From positions 973,456-1,037,455 of the forward strand of contig NZ_LR733413.1 in assembly GCF_902506345.1 (NCBI RefSeq): a stretch of 64,000 nucleotides of DNA, in the 5' to 3' direction. This document shows, piece by piece, positions 18,471 through 27,242 of the stretch. This DNA is from Flavobacterium sp. 9R (GTDB taxonomy: Bacteria > Bacteroidota > Bacteroidia > Flavobacteriales > Flavobacteriaceae). The position numbers and the translations under genes were made by a program. The notes below the pieces were generated by a model, which worked only from the letters and a program-made list of their open reading frames with translations, was not told where the DNA came from and made no database searches. Numbering within the stretch: the stretch's first letter is position 1; each line of letters starts with the position of its first letter.

Positions 18471-19607
18471 TTATTTCAATTCAGCCAACGACTCTTTCAA
18501 AGCAACGATAAAGGTATCAATTGCTGCTGTGGTAATGGTCAAGGGCGGTAAAATTCTCAACAGGTTTTTATTATTAGCACTTCCTGTGAAAATATGTTTT
18601 TCCACAATCATTTTCTTGCGTAAAGCACTCACATCAAAATCAAATTCTACGCCCAGCATCAATCCTTTTCCTTTCACTTTGATAATTTCAGGCACTTGTT
18701 GGATGGCTTTCATAAAGTACTCGCTAACGGCGTTTACATTATCCATTAACTTCTCACTCTTAATTACATCCAAAACGGCGATTCCAGCGGCACAAGCCAA
18801 ATGACTTCCGCCAAAAGTAGTACCTAATAAGCCATAACTCGCTTTGAAATGTGGTGCAATCAAAATCCCACCAATTGGGAAACCGTTGCCCATTCCTTTG
18901 GCCAAGCAGATGATATCCGCTTTGATGTCATGGTATTGATGAGCAAAAAACTTCCCGCTTCTGCCATAACCGGATTGGACTTCGTCTAAAATCAAAACCG
19001 CTTCGTATTGTTTGCACAGTTTTTCTAAGGCTTGAAAGAATTCTGTCGTTCCTTCATCTAATCCGCCCACACCTTGAATGCCTTCAATAATCACGGTGCA
19101 CACATCGCCTTTTTGTAATTCGGTTTCTACCAAATCAATTTGGTTTAGTGGTAAAAAAGTAACCACTTGTTGGGCATTAATGGGCGCTACAATTTTTTTG
19201 TTATCGGTTACCGCCACAGCTGCCGATGTTCTTCCGTGAAAAGAGTTATCGAACGCAATAACTCTCGATTTTCCGTTGTGGAAAGAGGCTAATTTTAGTG
19301 CGTTTTCATTGGCTTCGGCTCCTGAGCTGCACAAAAACAAAGCGTAATCATCATAGCCTGATAATTCACCTAGTTTTTGGGCTAATTCTACTTGTAATGG
19401 ATTTTGGATGGCATTAGAATAGAATCCAATATTGTCCAATTGTTCTTTTACTTTCGCCACATAATGCGGTTGGGTGTGCCCAATGGAGATGACTCCGTGG
19501 CCGCTGTATAAATCTAAATATTCCACACCGTTTTCATCTGTAATGGTGCAGTCTACTGCTTTTACAGGTGTGATGTTGTATAATGGGTAAACGTCGAATA
19601 GGTTCAT
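18471..19607 (-). CDS. argD: N-acetyl/succinyl-ornithine aminotransferase
   Basis: A 378-residue class III PLP aminotransferase. The pyridoxal Lys lies in the CLAKGMGNGFPIGG segment (about residue 237). The cofactor Asp is in LILDEVQSGYGR, and SSGAEANENALKLA is the phosphate-binding region. It makes acylornithine from the acyl-glutamate semialdehyde. It is positioned between argC and proA. Family members often accept both acetyl and succinyl substrates, so it does not decide the pathway variant. Confidence 0.93.
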   Translation of the reverse strand: MNLFDVYPLYNITPVKAVDCTITDENGVEYLDLYSGHGVISIGHTQPHYVAKVKEQLDNIGFYSNAIQNPLQVELAQKLGELSGYDDYALFLCSSGAEANENALKLASFHNGKSRVIAFDNSFHGRTSAAVAVTDNKKIVAPINAQQVVTFLPLNQIDLVETELQKGDVCTVIIEGIQGVGGLDEGTTEFFQALEKLCKQYEAVLILDEVQSGYGRSGKFFAHQYHDIKADIICLAKGMGNGFPIGGILIAPHFKASYGLLGTTFGGSHLACAAGIAVLDVIKSEKLMDNVNAVSEYFMKAIQQVPEIIKVKGKGLMLGVEFDFDVSALRKKMIVEKHIFTGSANNKNLLRILPPLTITTAAIDTFIVALKESLAELK

Positions 19608-19616
19608 GGTTGCTGT

Positions 19617-19668
19617 TTAATCGTTAATTTGTTGATTTGGTTAATCGATTAAACAAATAAACGATTAA
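19617..19668. repeat. Nested inverted repeat between argC and argD
   Basis: TTAATCGTTAATTTGTT (19617-19633) and its near-perfect complement (19652-19668; 16 of 17 positions) enclose a perfect 12-base palindrome TTAATCGATTAA (19641-19652). The element fills most of the 76-base argC-argD gap. Confidence 0.7.
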
Positions 19669-19683
19669 CCGAATCCACTTTTT

Positions 19684-20661
19684 TTAAAATCCACTTGGTT
19701 TCAAATGCAAACCGGTACTTTCGTCGAGTCCAAAGAGCAAGTTCATATTTTGAATGGCTTGACCTGAGGCGCCTTTGACTAAGTTATCAATAACCGAAGT
19801 AATCAAAATGCGGTTGCCTTTTTTCATCAAACTAATGATGCATTTATTGGTTTGAACGACTTGTTTTAAATTGATGTTGGTAGTTGTAACGGTTACAAAT
19901 GGTTCATTTTTGTAAAAGGCTTTATATTTGGCCACGATATCTTCTAAGCTTTCCTCACAATGCGTGTACAAGGTGGCAAAAATTCCTCTTGGGAAATCCC
20001 CTCTGTTGGGAATAAAAAGCAATTCGTTGTTGAAATCTTCCTGCAATTGATGTAAACTCTCGCCTATTTCTCCCAAATGTTGGTGTTCAAAAGCTTTGTA
20101 ATGCGACATATTGTTGTTTCTCCAACTAAAGTGTGAAGTTTCTGAAAGACTCACTCCAGCTCCTGTACTTCCCGTTGTGGCATTGATGTGCACATCGCTA
20201 TTGAGCAATTTGGCTTTCGCTAAAGGCAATAATGCCAACTGAATCGCGGTAGCAAAACAACCGGGATTGGCAATGAATTGCCCGTTTTTAATGGCTTTTT
20301 TGTTCAGTTCTGGTAAGCCGTATATGAATTTTTTACCCTCAAACACTTCGTCTTTTTCTAACCTGAAATCATTGCCTAAATCAATGATTTTGGTATGGCT
20401 GGCAAATGTATTTTCGGATAAAAAGGCTTTGGATTTGCCGTGACCTAGACACAGAAATAGAACATTTACATTTGGGTTGATGGTATCTGTAAAATTCATT
20501 TCGATATCGCCCAACACATCTTGATGCGCTACCGAAAGGGGTTTCCCCGCATTGGTGGTGCTGTACACAAAGTCGAGTTTGGCGTTGGGATGAAACATCA
20601 AGATTCTGATGAGTTCGCCAGCCGTATAACCCGAACCGCCAATAATTCCAACATTAATCAT
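19684..20661 (-). CDS. argC: N-acetyl(succinyl)-gamma-glutamyl-phosphate reductase
   Basis: A 325-residue NADP-dependent reductase. The dinucleotide motif is INVGIIGGSGYTAGELIR at the N-terminus. The active-site Cys lies in IANPGCFATAIQLAL near residue 135, and later signatures are HLGEIGE and FIPNRGDFPRGI. It converts the ArgB product to the semialdehyde used by ArgD, the next gene. Confidence 0.95.
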   Translation of the reverse strand: MINVGIIGGSGYTAGELIRILMFHPNAKLDFVYSTTNAGKPLSVAHQDVLGDIEMNFTDTINPNVNVLFLCLGHGKSKAFLSENTFASHTKIIDLGNDFRLEKDEVFEGKKFIYGLPELNKKAIKNGQFIANPGCFATAIQLALLPLAKAKLLNSDVHINATTGSTGAGVSLSETSHFSWRNNNMSHYKAFEHQHLGEIGESLHQLQEDFNNELLFIPNRGDFPRGIFATLYTHCEESLEDIVAKYKAFYKNEPFVTVTTTNINLKQVVQTNKCIISLMKKGNRILITSVIDNLVKGASGQAIQNMNLLFGLDESTGLHLKPSGF

Positions 20662-20757
20662 AATTTTTATTTTGTTTCACCGCAAAGACGCCAAAGCGCT
20701 AAGGGTTTGTTTATAGAATGTAAGTTTGTTATTCAAAAGTTTCTATTTTTTCTCTTT

Positions 20758-20829
20758 TAGCCCCGATAGTAGTGGAAATCCTTTGTGGGCTGGTGTTCAG
20801 CCTGTAAATATTGCAACGGATAGCGGGAA
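20758..20829. repeat. Dispersed hairpin repeat, copy 2
   Basis: TAGCCCCGATAGTAGTGG on the left and GCAACGGATAGCGGGAA on the right are nearly identical to copy 1. The central stem differs: GGGCTG pairs with CAGCCT. It lies in the argG-argC gap of about 217 bases. Confidence 0.75.
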
Positions 20830-20878
20830 CTAATGTCTCCAAAAATACCTGAACTTTCGCTCCTAATCAGTAACTATA

Positions 20879-22078
20879 CTATTCGTAAGTTTCTTGATTC
20901 ACAGATGAAAATATGTTTTGTGCATTGCCTAGAATTTTGATAAAACCTTTGGCATCATCAGACGTCCAAGCATTGTTCATTTCGCCGTATTGACCGAAGC
21001 CGGTGTTCATTAAATCGTTTGGTGATTCGATACCGTCTAAGCTGAAATGATACGGTTTTAAAGAGACAGTTACGGTTCCATTAACTGTTTTTTGCGTGTC
21101 TTCTAAGAACGTTTCGATGTTGCGCATCACTGGGTCTAAAAATTGCCCTTCGTGGAATAACATACCGTACCAGTTGCCCAGTTGTTCTTTCCAGTATTGT
21201 TGCCATTTGCCGAGTGTATGTTTTTCTAACAAATGGTGCGCTTTGATGATGATTAATGGGGCTGCGGCCTCAAAACCAACTCTTCCTTTGATACCGATAA
21301 TGGTGTCGCCCACGTGAATGTCTCTTCCGATGGCGTAAGCGCTTGCCAATTTTTCTAAGGCTACAATATTATTCGAAGGCTTGTCGGTTTTACCATTTAT
21401 TGCAACCAATTCCCCTTTTTGGAATTCTAAAGTTACTTTCTCTTCACCTTCTTTTTGCAATTGCGAAGGGTAGGCCTCGCTTGGTAAAGGTTGTCCCGAT
21501 GTTAAGGTTTCTTTTCCGCCCACGCTGGTTCCCCAAAGGCCTTTGTTGATAGAGTATTGTGCTTTTTCCCAAGAATAATGCACGCCGTTTTTGGCTAAAT
21601 AATCTACTTCTTCCTGACGAGAAAGTTTTAAATCACGAATAGGAGTGATGATTTCGATTTCGGGAGCGATGGTTTGGAAAATTAAATCAAAACGAATTTG
21701 GTCATTACCTGCACCGGTGCTTCCGTGTGCGATGGCTGTGGCTCCAACGGATTTGGCGTATTTTATGGCTTCGATGGCTTGAAAAACACGCTCAGCACTC
21801 ACAGATAGAGGATAGGTGTTGTTTTTTAGGACGTTCCCATAAATCAAATATTTGATGGCTTTGTCGTAATATTTGTCTAAAATGGTAAGATTGGCGTGTT
21901 TGGCGCTTCCTAGTTCGTAAGCTCTGTCTTCGATGGCTTTTAATTCTGCTTCATCAAATCCACCCGTGTTAATTAATACGGTATGTACTTCGAATCCTTT
22001 TTCGTTTTTTAAATATTTTAGGCAATACGAAGTGTCTAATCCTCCGCTATAGGCTAATACTACTTTTTTATTTTCCAT
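20879..22078 (-). CDS. argG: Argininosuccinate synthase
   Basis: A 399-residue ATP-pyrophosphatase-family ligase joining citrulline and aspartate. The PP-loop is VVLAYSGGLDTSYC at residues 5-18. Other landmarks are AHGSTGAGNDQIRFD (about 117-131) and SINKGLWGTSVGG. It is the second gene of the arginine block, 57 bases after the GNAT gene. Confidence 0.95.
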   Translation of the reverse strand: MENKKVVLAYSGGLDTSYCLKYLKNEKGFEVHTVLINTGGFDEAELKAIEDRAYELGSAKHANLTILDKYYDKAIKYLIYGNVLKNNTYPLSVSAERVFQAIEAIKYAKSVGATAIAHGSTGAGNDQIRFDLIFQTIAPEIEIITPIRDLKLSRQEEVDYLAKNGVHYSWEKAQYSINKGLWGTSVGGKETLTSGQPLPSEAYPSQLQKEGEEKVTLEFQKGELVAINGKTDKPSNNIVALEKLASAYAIGRDIHVGDTIIGIKGRVGFEAAAPLIIIKAHHLLEKHTLGKWQQYWKEQLGNWYGMLFHEGQFLDPVMRNIETFLEDTQKTVNGTVTVSLKPYHFSLDGIESPNDLMNTGFGQYGEMNNAWTSDDAKGFIKILGNAQNIFSSVNQETYE

Positions 22079-22135
22079 TGTATATATTTTAATGTTTTGT
22101 GTCTGACAAAACGTTGATTTTTATTTTTTGAACTA

Positions 22136-22753
22136 TTATTTTTTTAAGAAAAGGGCTTGTTTAATCTCTTTTAAACGATTCCAAATCCGGACATTGAAAG
22201 GGTGTTTTGGTGGATTTTTTTGTTTTTCTTTGGGGTCATACAGCATTCCTGTGCACAAACACATTTTGTAGTCTTTGCTTTTTAGGATTTCAAAATTGGT
22301 ACAAGTTTGACAGCCTTTCCAGAAAGTAGGGTCGGTAGTCAATTGAGAAAAAGGAACGGGTTTATATCCTAAATCGGAATTGATTTTCATTACCGCTAAT
22401 CCAGTGGTGATACCGAAAACCTTGGCTTCTGGGTATTTTTGTTGAGAATACTCAAAAACGAAGGTTTTGATTTTTTTAGCTAATCCTAAATTTCTAAAGT
22501 CAGGGTGTACAATCAATCCTGAATGCGCGACGAATTGTCCGTGTTGCCAAGATTCGATATAACAAAAGCCTGCAAATTTTCCATCGATTATGGCGATAAC
22601 CGCATTTTCGGTTTCCATTTTCTTTTGGATGTATTCTGGGGTTCTTTTGGCTATTCCCGTTCCTCTTTGTAAGGCCGAGGTTTCAATTGTATCACAAATT
22701 TCTGCAGCAAATGTATAGTGCTCTTTTTGTGCTACTACTATAGAAATATTCAT
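22136..22753 (-). CDS. GNAT acyltransferase heading the arginine operon; candidate acyl-glutamate synthase
   Basis: A 205-residue GNAT protein, starting MNISIVVAQKEHYTF; in-frame ATGs at 22810 and 22816 would extend it. The acyl-CoA loop is VHPDFRNLGLAKKI, after the strand HSGLIV. The C-terminus carries four Cys in a CxxC (148, 151) and CxC (165, 167) arrangement, unusual for GNATs and possibly metal-binding. It is the first gene of the arginine block, upstream of argG. The block has no argA or argJ, so this gene is the natural candidate for the missing N-acetyl- or N-succinylglutamate synthase. That role is inferred from context. Confidence 0.8.
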   Translation of the reverse strand: MNISIVVAQKEHYTFAAEICDTIETSALQRGTGIAKRTPEYIQKKMETENAVIAIIDGKFAGFCYIESWQHGQFVAHSGLIVHPDFRNLGLAKKIKTFVFEYSQQKYPEAKVFGITTGLAVMKINSDLGYKPVPFSQLTTDPTFWKGCQTCTNFEILKSKDYKMCLCTGMLYDPKEKQKNPPKHPFNVRIWNRLKEIKQALFLKK

Positions 22754-22895
22754 TTCGGAATTCGATTTAGAGGTTAAAAATCGTTTGGTTCTTTTTTTTA
22801 AAGCAATCATAGTCAATGAGCTATTAAAAGTACCACATTTTTTTCAAATATTTTATTGTAAATAATTGAAATGTAGTTACTTATAAAATTATATT

Positions 22896-22919
22896 GAGTT
22901 TCAGTCAGATTTGAAACTC
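22896..22919 (-). terminator. Leader hairpin, possible attenuator
   Basis: GAGTTTCA (22896-22903) pairs perfectly with TGAAACTC (22912-22919) around an 8-base loop. On the minus strand the sequence AATATAATTTTAT follows, which is only moderately T-rich, so its strength as a terminator is uncertain. Confidence 0.4.
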
Positions 22920-22992
22920 CATTAAAAAATGGATTTGATTTCAAAATGGTAAAATGAAAAAGGATAAAATATAGAAAACACTTTTTTGGAGA

Positions 22993-23079
22993 CTATAGGC
23001 ATAGCATCCGCACTTCGGGAGAAGTAGCAAGTAAATTTATCCGGTAGATAGAAGTTATATGTAAACTTGTATTTTTCAT
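22993..23079 (-). CDS. 28-codon leader ORF, candidate leader peptide
   Basis: An ATG 5 bases after the -7 box TAAATTTG opens a 28-codon frame ending in TAG. The peptide begins MKNTSLHITSIYR and ends VRMLCL. It contains two Arg codons (both CGG), Ser/Thr-rich residues and no membrane segment. Its position at the very 5' end of the predicted arginine-operon transcript, followed by a hairpin, suggests a regulatory leader peptide. Two Arg codons are few for classical attenuation. Coding status is a prediction. Confidence 0.4.
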   Translation of the reverse strand: MKNTSLHITSIYRINLLATSPEVRMLCL

Positions 23080-23084
23080 CGATG

Positions 23085-23092
23085 CAAATTTA
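23085..23092 (-). promoter_or_regulatory. Possible promoter -7 box of the arginine operon
   Basis: TAAATTTG on the minus strand fits TAnnTTTG. The nearest TTG lies 23 bases upstream (23116-23118), longer than the usual spacer, so only the -7 half is convincing. Confidence 0.45.
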
Positions 23093-23165
23093 CGATATAA
23101 AATTTTATAAAAAATCAAATTTTACTTAAAATTGTTAAATTTCAACAAAATTTATTTTTTAAAGC

Positions 23166-23202
23166 AAAAAAAGTGACTTTGAAAGTCAAAATCACTTTTT
23201 TT
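23166..23202 (-). terminator. Terminator after the lipoprotein gene
   Basis: AAAAAAAGTGA and TCACTTTTTTT flank an inner GACTTT/AAAGTC palindrome. It lies 44 bases after the stop at 23246, with a T run on the minus strand. Confidence 0.75.
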
Positions 23203-23245
23203 ATGGTAATAGGGGGAAGAATTGTTTTTTCAAAAGCTACTTTTC

Positions 23246-24427
23246 TTATTCGAATCGGTTAGAATTCATAATATCTTTGATTTTTGACTTTAAGTCCTCT
23301 CCTGTATCATACACCATTTGCTCTGAAGTAGGAAATGGAACAGCTCTGCGGTCAAAGTTAGAATAATAGCTTTCTTCAGAAGCTCTTCGGTCTCCTTTGA
23401 AGGTGGCATAAATATTTTCGAAAACAAATTCGCTTGTAACAGGGTAGGATTGAAGCAATTGATTGCCTTTTGTAGTAACAAATTCTACTTTAGCCGTTAC
23501 TTGACACGTTTTAAGTTGACGGTATTCATAGATTTGAACCGTTACTTTTTTGAAATTATCGACCAAAACTTCTTTGCCTTTTTCGTCTAACACTGCTTTT
23601 CCGTTAGCGTCTAATACTTTTTTGTAACCGTCTTTAATATCGCGTTCTTTGATGAATTCGCGTTCTTTGATTTGTTCTGGTGATACCAAAATGTTTCTGA
23701 ACAAAATCATCATAGAGAAGTCGTATTTGGTTCCTTTTTCAGGTGCATTGTGATACACAATCCAAGGATTATTCAGACGATAAGTACTGAAGTCCAATAA
23801 ATCGGTTTGCAAACGCGCTGGAATAATCATATTGGTTTCGTTTTTAGTTTTTACCAAAACAAAATCAGTTCCTTTGAATTTGGCTTCGTCTAATAATCGA
23901 TTTACTTCTTTGTAGTTAGGGCTAATTTTATTGAGATAAGTCAATTCATCGAAAGCATTTCTGAAATTTACTTTGGTATTGGTTTTCATCAATTGAAGCG
24001 CCTTTGTGTATAAGTATTCGGCTAGCGCAGCTTTACTTGAAACGATTTGGCTGTTGTAATTTTCAAAAGGAAAAATAGCATTGCGTCCTTCTTTAATTAA
24101 AAACAAAGGAAGTACTGGTTTTATCTTTTCTTGGCGGTCGTGTAACTGCACGTAATAATTGTACAATTTTTCGATTTGATTGGGATTGGATTCAATATTT
24201 AGCATTTGAATGTTGTTCAAATCTCTTTCTTTGGCTTTAGCAAAGGCTTCTTCGAGTAGGTAAACGTAGTCTTGTTTTCCCTTTTTGTCTTTGTTGGTTC
24301 TTAAGTTAGCCAATGCGTTGTTGATGGCTTCGTCATAATTTCCGGTGCTAACTAATTGTTGGGTTTGTTTTACTCCACAACCACTAATAATAAAAAGGAG
24401 GAATAGGATTAGAGTAGTTTTCTTCAT
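23246..24427 (-). CDS. Secreted lipoprotein of unknown function
   Basis: A 393-residue lipoprotein. The start at 24427 gives MKKTTLILFLLFIISGC, a clean type II signal with lipobox ISGC at Cys17. A longer frame to 24496 would bury the signal and overlap the promoter. The mature N-terminus (LVSTGNYDEAINNALANL) looks like a TPR-type helical repeat, and the rest is mixed alpha/beta, with no known catalytic motif. It has its own promoter and terminator, so it is monocistronic. Confidence 0.75.
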   Translation of the reverse strand: MKKTTLILFLLFIISGCGVKQTQQLVSTGNYDEAINNALANLRTNKDKKGKQDYVYLLEEAFAKAKERDLNNIQMLNIESNPNQIEKLYNYYVQLHDRQEKIKPVLPLFLIKEGRNAIFPFENYNSQIVSSKAALAEYLYTKALQLMKTNTKVNFRNAFDELTYLNKISPNYKEVNRLLDEAKFKGTDFVLVKTKNETNMIIPARLQTDLLDFSTYRLNNPWIVYHNAPEKGTKYDFSMMILFRNILVSPEQIKEREFIKERDIKDGYKKVLDANGKAVLDEKGKEVLVDNFKKVTVQIYEYRQLKTCQVTAKVEFVTTKGNQLLQSYPVTSEFVFENIYATFKGDRRASEESYYSNFDRRAVPFPTSEQMVYDTGEDLKSKIKDIMNSNRFE

Positions 24428-24481
24428 ATTTGATGTAATTTCTAGGGTTAAGGTTTGATTTTGGCTCTTTTTTGGAGATGC

Positions 24482-24510
24482 CAAATATAGTGCCAAAAAA
24501 AATCCGACAA
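24482..24510 (-). promoter_or_regulatory. Promoter of the lipoprotein gene
   Basis: On the minus strand: TTG at 24508-24510, an 18-base spacer, and TATATTTG at 24482-24489. The -33 triplet lies inside the stem of the upstream fahA terminator. Confidence 0.75.
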
Positions 24511-24526
24511 TTCAATTTGTCGGATT
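24495..24526 (-). terminator. Terminator of fahA
   Basis: AATCCGACAA (24501-24510) pairs perfectly with TTGTCGGATT (24517-24526) around a 6-base loop. On the minus strand a run of eight T follows. It sits 22 bases after the fahA stop. Confidence 0.88.
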
Positions 24527-24548
24527 TTATTTTTAGGATTTATTTTTT

Positions 24549-25832
24549 TTATTGTCTTACAAATGGTGGTAATAATTGGCTTGAAACTTCTCCGAATCCA
24601 ATTCGAACCTCATTGTTTTTACTGTAGCCTTTAATGGTAACAGTATCGTAGTCATTGATGAATTTTCTTTCACTTCCATCATTCATTTGAATAGGATTTT
24701 TTCCTCCCCAAGTCAATTCAAGCATAGACCCAAAACTATCTGGAGTTGGTCCAGAGATAGTTCCTGACCCCATCATATCGCCTGAATTGATTCGGCAACC
24801 GTTTGAAGTATGATGTGCTAATTGTTGACTCATCGTCCAATACATATATTTGAAATTGGTATGAGAGACTACGTTTTCAACACCATTTTTAGGTGTGATT
24901 GCTACTTCAAGATTGATATCAAAAGCGTGTTTGCCTTTTAATTGAAGGTAAGGTAATGGTGAAGGATTTTGTTTTGGTCCTTTGGTTCTAAAAGGCTCTA
25001 AAGCGTCAAGTGTTACTATCCATGGTGAAATAGACGATGCAAAATTCTTAGCTAAGAAAGGTCCAAGAGGAACATATTCCCATTTTTGAATATCTCTAGC
25101 GCTCCAATCGTTTAATAAAACCATACCAAAAATATAGTCTTCAGCTTCGTAAACAGGAATATTTTCTCCCATAATGTTTACGTCGGTTGTAATGAAAGCG
25201 GTTTCTAGTTCAAAATCAACCAATCGAGAAGGGCCAAAAACTGGAGTTGTTTCTCCATTAGGTAAGGTTTGTCCCATCGGACGGTGAACGGGTATTCCAG
25301 AAGGGATTATGGTAGAACTTCTTCCATGATAACCTACAGGAATATGAAGCCAGTTAGGCAATAGTGCATTTTCTGGGTCGCGGAACATTTTCCCAACATT
25401 AGTTGCGTGTTCTTTGCTAGAATAGAAATCTGTATAATCGCCGATTAATACTGGGAGTTGCATTTCTACTTCTGAAATTTTGAAAACAACAACTTCTCTA
25501 TGTTTTTCATTGTCACGTAATTTTGGATTGGTTTCGTCAAAAATATCAGCAATTCTGTTTCTTACTAACCTCCAAGTTTTTTTTCCATCAGATATGAAAT
25601 CATTGAGTGTATCTTGCATAAACATATCGTCCGTTAATTCGATACCTTCAAAATAATTGAGTTGTTGTAACGCACCAAGATCAATTGCATAATCACCAAT
25701 ACGCGTTCCTACTGTTACTATATTCTCTTTGGTAAGAAAAACACCAAAAGGGATGTTTTGAATGGGAAAATCACTGTCAACAGGAACGTCTAACCATGAC
25801 TTTCTATTTGGATTATTTGCTGTTATTGGCAT
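24549..25832 (-). CDS. fahA: Fumarylacetoacetase
   Basis: A 427-residue fumarylacetoacetate hydrolase, the final enzyme of tyrosine/homogentisate breakdown, releasing fumarate and acetoacetate. Landmarks are DYTDFYSSKEHATNVG (metal Asp and catalytic His, about 124-139), LVDFELETAFI (metal Glu), LLNDWSARDIQKWEY (metal Asp), and GDMMGSGTISGP. Full length compared with the 420-residue eukaryotic and bacterial family. It is transcribed alone, divergent from glyA. Confidence 0.95.
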   Translation of the reverse strand: MPITANNPNRKSWLDVPVDSDFPIQNIPFGVFLTKENIVTVGTRIGDYAIDLGALQQLNYFEGIELTDDMFMQDTLNDFISDGKKTWRLVRNRIADIFDETNPKLRDNEKHREVVVFKISEVEMQLPVLIGDYTDFYSSKEHATNVGKMFRDPENALLPNWLHIPVGYHGRSSTIIPSGIPVHRPMGQTLPNGETTPVFGPSRLVDFELETAFITTDVNIMGENIPVYEAEDYIFGMVLLNDWSARDIQKWEYVPLGPFLAKNFASSISPWIVTLDALEPFRTKGPKQNPSPLPYLQLKGKHAFDINLEVAITPKNGVENVVSHTNFKYMYWTMSQQLAHHTSNGCRINSGDMMGSGTISGPTPDSFGSMLELTWGGKNPIQMNDGSERKFINDYDTVTIKGYSKNNEVRIGFGEVSSQLLPPFVRQ

Positions 25833-25865
25833 AATGTGTTAATTATATTGTTGAAAATTCCACAT

Positions 25866-25896
25866 CAAATATATTATAATCTAAGTACTAACCAAA
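25866..25896 (-). promoter_or_regulatory. Promoter of fahA
   Basis: On the minus strand: TTTG/TTG at 25893-25896, an exact 19-base spacer, and TATATTTG at 25866-25873, all matching consensus. Confidence 0.85.
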
Positions 25897-25906
25897 CGTT
25901 TTTTTG

Positions 25907-25914
25907 TATTTTTG
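25907..25914 (+). promoter_or_regulatory. Promoter -7 box of glyA
   Basis: TATTTTTG fits TAnnTTTG and ends 25 bases before the glyA ATG. No TTG is seen at the right distance. It lies back-to-back with the fahA promoter. Confidence 0.55.
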
Positions 25915-25939
25915 CACCATATTAACGAAAAACAAAGAA

Positions 25940-27214
25940 ATGCAACGCGACGAACAAATTTTTGACCTTATTCTTGAAGAACAAGAGAGACAGATACACG
26001 GATTAGAGCTAATCGCTTCAGAAAACTTCGTAAGTGATGAAGTATTAGAAGCAGCGGGTTCTGTTTTAACTAATAAATATGCTGAAGGCTATCCTGGTAA
26101 AAGATACTACGGAGGTTGTGAAGTAGTAGATGTAGTTGAGCAAATTGCTATTGATAGAGCAAAAGCTTTATTTGGTGCTGAGTATGCTAACGTTCAGCCT
26201 CACTCAGGTTCTCAAGCAAATACAGCTGTTTATCACGCATGTTTAAAACCAGGTGATACGATTCTAGGTTTTGATTTGTCTCATGGTGGACATTTAACAC
26301 ATGGTTCTCCAGTTAATTTTTCAGGACGTTTGTACAATCCTGTTTTTTATGGTGTAGATAAGGAAACTGGTCGTTTGAATTACGATAAAATTCAAGAAAT
26401 CGCTACAAAAGAGCAGCCTAAATTAATCATCGCTGGAGCATCTGCTTATTCTCGTGATATGGATTTTGCTCGTTTCAGACAAATTGCGGATAGTGTTGGT
26501 GCAATTTTGATGGCTGATATTTCTCATCCAGCAGGACTTATTGCAAAAGGATTATTGAGCGACCCAATTCCACATTGTCATATTGTAACAACTACTACTC
26601 ATAAAACACTTCGTGGACCACGTGGTGGTTTGATTATGATGGGCAAAGATTTCGAAAATCCTTGGGGACACAAAACGCCAAAAGGTGAAATTCGTATGAT
26701 GTCTTCTTTATTGGATTTAGCTGTTTTTCCTGGTAATCAAGGTGGACCATTAATGCATATTATTGCTGCTAAAGCAGTTGCTTTTGGTGAAGCTTTACAA
26801 GATGAATTCTTTACTTATGCCATGCAATTGCAAAAAAATGCTAAAGCTATGGCTGAGGCATTTGTTGCTAGAGGATACGAAATCATTTCTGGTGGAACAG
26901 ACAATCACATGATGTTGATTGACTTAAGAAATAAAAATATTTCAGGGAAAGATGCTGAAAATGCATTAGTAAAAGCTGAAATAACGGTTAATAAAAATAT
27001 GGTTCCTTTTGATGATAAATCTCCTTTTGTCACTTCAGGTATCCGTGTAGGTACTGCAGCTATTACAACTCGTGGTTTAGTTGAAGAAGATATGGAAACT
27101 ATTGTTGCTATGATTGATAAAGTATTAATGAATCATACAAATGAGGATGTTATTGAAGAAGTAGCAGCCGAAGTAAATGAAATGATGAGCGAAAGAGCAA
27201 TTTTCGTTTTCTAA
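25940..27214 (+). CDS. glyA: Serine hydroxymethyltransferase
   Basis: A 424-residue PLP enzyme interconverting serine and glycine with tetrahydrofolate, the main one-carbon source. The PLP Lys lies in [15 protein letters not shown], with the typical THK motif. Other landmarks are [23 protein letters not shown], and [12 protein letters not shown]. The ATG at 25940 ([10 protein letters not shown]) is chosen because an upstream TTG extension would cover the promoter -7 box. Confidence 0.95.
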   Translation: MQRDEQIFDLILEEQERQIHGLELIASENFVSDEVLEAAGSVLTNKYAEGYPGKRYYGGCEVVDVVEQIAIDRAKALFGAEYANVQPHSGSQANTAVYHACLKPGDTILGFDLSHGGHLTHGSPVNFSGRLYNPVFYGVDKETGRLNYDKIQEIATKEQPKLIIAGASAYSRDMDFARFRQIADSVGAILMADISHPAGLIAKGLLSDPIPHCHIVTTTTHKTLRGPRGGLIMMGKDFENPWGHKTPKGEIRMMSSLLDLAVFPGNQGGPLMHIIAAKAVAFGEALQDEFFTYAMQLQKNAKAMAEAFVARGYEIISGGTDNHMMLIDLRNKNISGKDAENALVKAEITVNKNMVPFDDKSPFVTSGIRVGTAAITTRGLVEEDMETIVAMIDKVLMNHTNEDVIEEVAAEVNEMMSERAIFVF

Positions 27215-27242
27215 ATAGGTTTAAAAGTATAAATTGTTAAAG

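Larger units (their letters stand above)
22754..23245 (-). other. Long leader region of the arginine operon
   Basis: A 490-base stretch with no long gene. From right to left it holds the terminator of the upstream lipoprotein gene (23166-23202), a -7 promoter box (23085-23092), a 28-codon ORF (22993-23079), an 8-bp hairpin (22896-22919) and AT-rich sequence up to the GNAT start. A transcript from the box would have a leader of roughly 320 bases. Confidence 0.55.

Noticed and set aside
23165..23202. Short inverted repeats considered as a CRISPR unit
   Set aside because: There is a single hairpin with a T tract, no spaced repeats and no cas genes anywhere in the window.
25904..25939. TTG start extending glyA upstream by 12 codons
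   Set aside because: The extension covers the promoter -7 box and gives residues unlike SHMT. The ATG at 25940 gives the family N-terminus.
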